Assembly: GCA_009702525.1 (NCBI GenBank)
Contig: WLHW01000003.1
Location: 1-34,608, forward strand
Length of the DNA: 34,608 bases
Origin: Actinomycetota bacterium
GTDB taxonomy: Bacteria > Actinomycetota > Actinomycetes > Nanopelagicales > Nanopelagicaceae
Direction of reading: 5' to 3'
Position 1 is the stretch's first letter; every line of letters starts with the position of its first letter. This document shows, in pieces, positions 34,293 to 34,608 of this stretch. Under the pieces are notes generated by a model, which searched no databases, was not told where the DNA came from, and saw only the letters and a program-made list of their open reading frames with translations. The position numbers were made by a program, and so were the translations under genes.

Positions 34293-34608
34293 TGAACGCA
34301 GTACTCGTAATCGGTCGCATCATGTTTGCGCTGATCTTCATTAATTCAGGTATCAGCCACCTCACCAAGCTTGAGGCAATGACTGGCTATGCCACATACA
34401 AGAAGGTTCCAGCTGCCAAGCTCAGTGTCATCGTTTCAGGTCTGATGATTCTGATTGGTGGCCTCTATATTGCCTTCGGTGTCTATGCAGATCTCGGCGC
34501 ACTTCTTATCGCACTGTTCTTAGTTCCAGCAGCATTCATGATGCATGCATTCTGGAAAGAGAGCGATGCAACTGCAAAGCAGAATGAAACTATTGGTTTC
34601 TTTAAAGA
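34293..34608 (+). CDS. DoxX family membrane protein (3' end cut by window)
   Basis: Starts at ATG 34293 behind AAGGAG (34283-34288) and runs open to the window end (105 codons visible). The translation begins MNAVLVIGRIMFALIFINSG and continues ISHLTKLEAMTGYATYKKVPAAK, with hydrophobic segments at about 2-19, 46-64 and 68-86, then HAFWKESDATAKQ and IGFF. The RxxxxxIFxxSGxxHL start, GYA...KVPxA and HxFW features are typical of DoxX/DUF-type small membrane proteins. Members are linked to redox homeostasis or quinone/thiol stress in some bacteria; function here is unproven. The palindromic operator suggests inducible control. Confidence 0.85.

Overview
This window looks like the chromosome of a low-GC free-living actinobacterium. 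Gene order is the actinobacterial division/cell-wall (dcw) block followed by ileS, a TraR/DksA-type gene, lspA, rluD, dnaE and his genes, as in Streptomyces, but base composition is well below that of most Actinobacteria. This would fit the streamlined freshwater acI lineage (Nanopelagicales); that placement is inference. Coding density is very high, and most neighbouring genes overlap by 1-20 nt or are a few nt apart.

Layout, left to right. (a) 1-3036, minus strand: hisD-hisC-hisB-hisH (hisH only as its first 16 codons), with a probable leaderless promoter in front of hisD. (b) 3085-8834, minus strand: a tightly packed unit read as dksA/traR-like, lspA, rluD, dnaE. (c) 8931-12223, plus strand: ileS behind a translational T-box riboswitch; its end overlaps the convergent yggT. 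(d) 12210-28887, minus strand: one 17-gene dcw operon read from the right as mraZ, rsmH, ftsL, ftsI, murE, murF, mraY, murD, ftsW, murG, murC, ftsQ, ftsZ, pgeF, yggS, sepF, yggT. It supplies the cytoplasmic Mur ligases, lipid I/II synthesis, the SEDS/PBP septal synthase pair and the Z-ring proteins. divIVA, usually after yggT, is absent here. (e) 29029-34180, minus strand: a LexA-controlled mutagenesis operon (DUF6504, dnaE2, dinB), then a DUF3040 membrane protein and an intrinsic terminator insulating the mraZ promoter. (f) 34233 to the end, plus strand: a DoxX-like membrane protein, cut by the window edge, behind a perfect 22-bp palindromic operator.

The most interesting content is regulatory. 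The mraZ promoter sits inside an array of about eight CCACTTT-like boxes at an exact 10-bp period (probable MraZ autoregulation). The only sizeable gap inside the dcw operon (mraZ-rsmH) holds a GC-rich structured RNA matching the position of the actinobacterial mraW RNA motif, and its loop is complementary to the mraZ ribosome-binding region. A perfect SOS box precedes the dnaE2 operon, where an intact dinB takes the place usually held by imuA/imuB genes. No CRISPR array, tRNA, rRNA, insertion sequence or prophage was seen.
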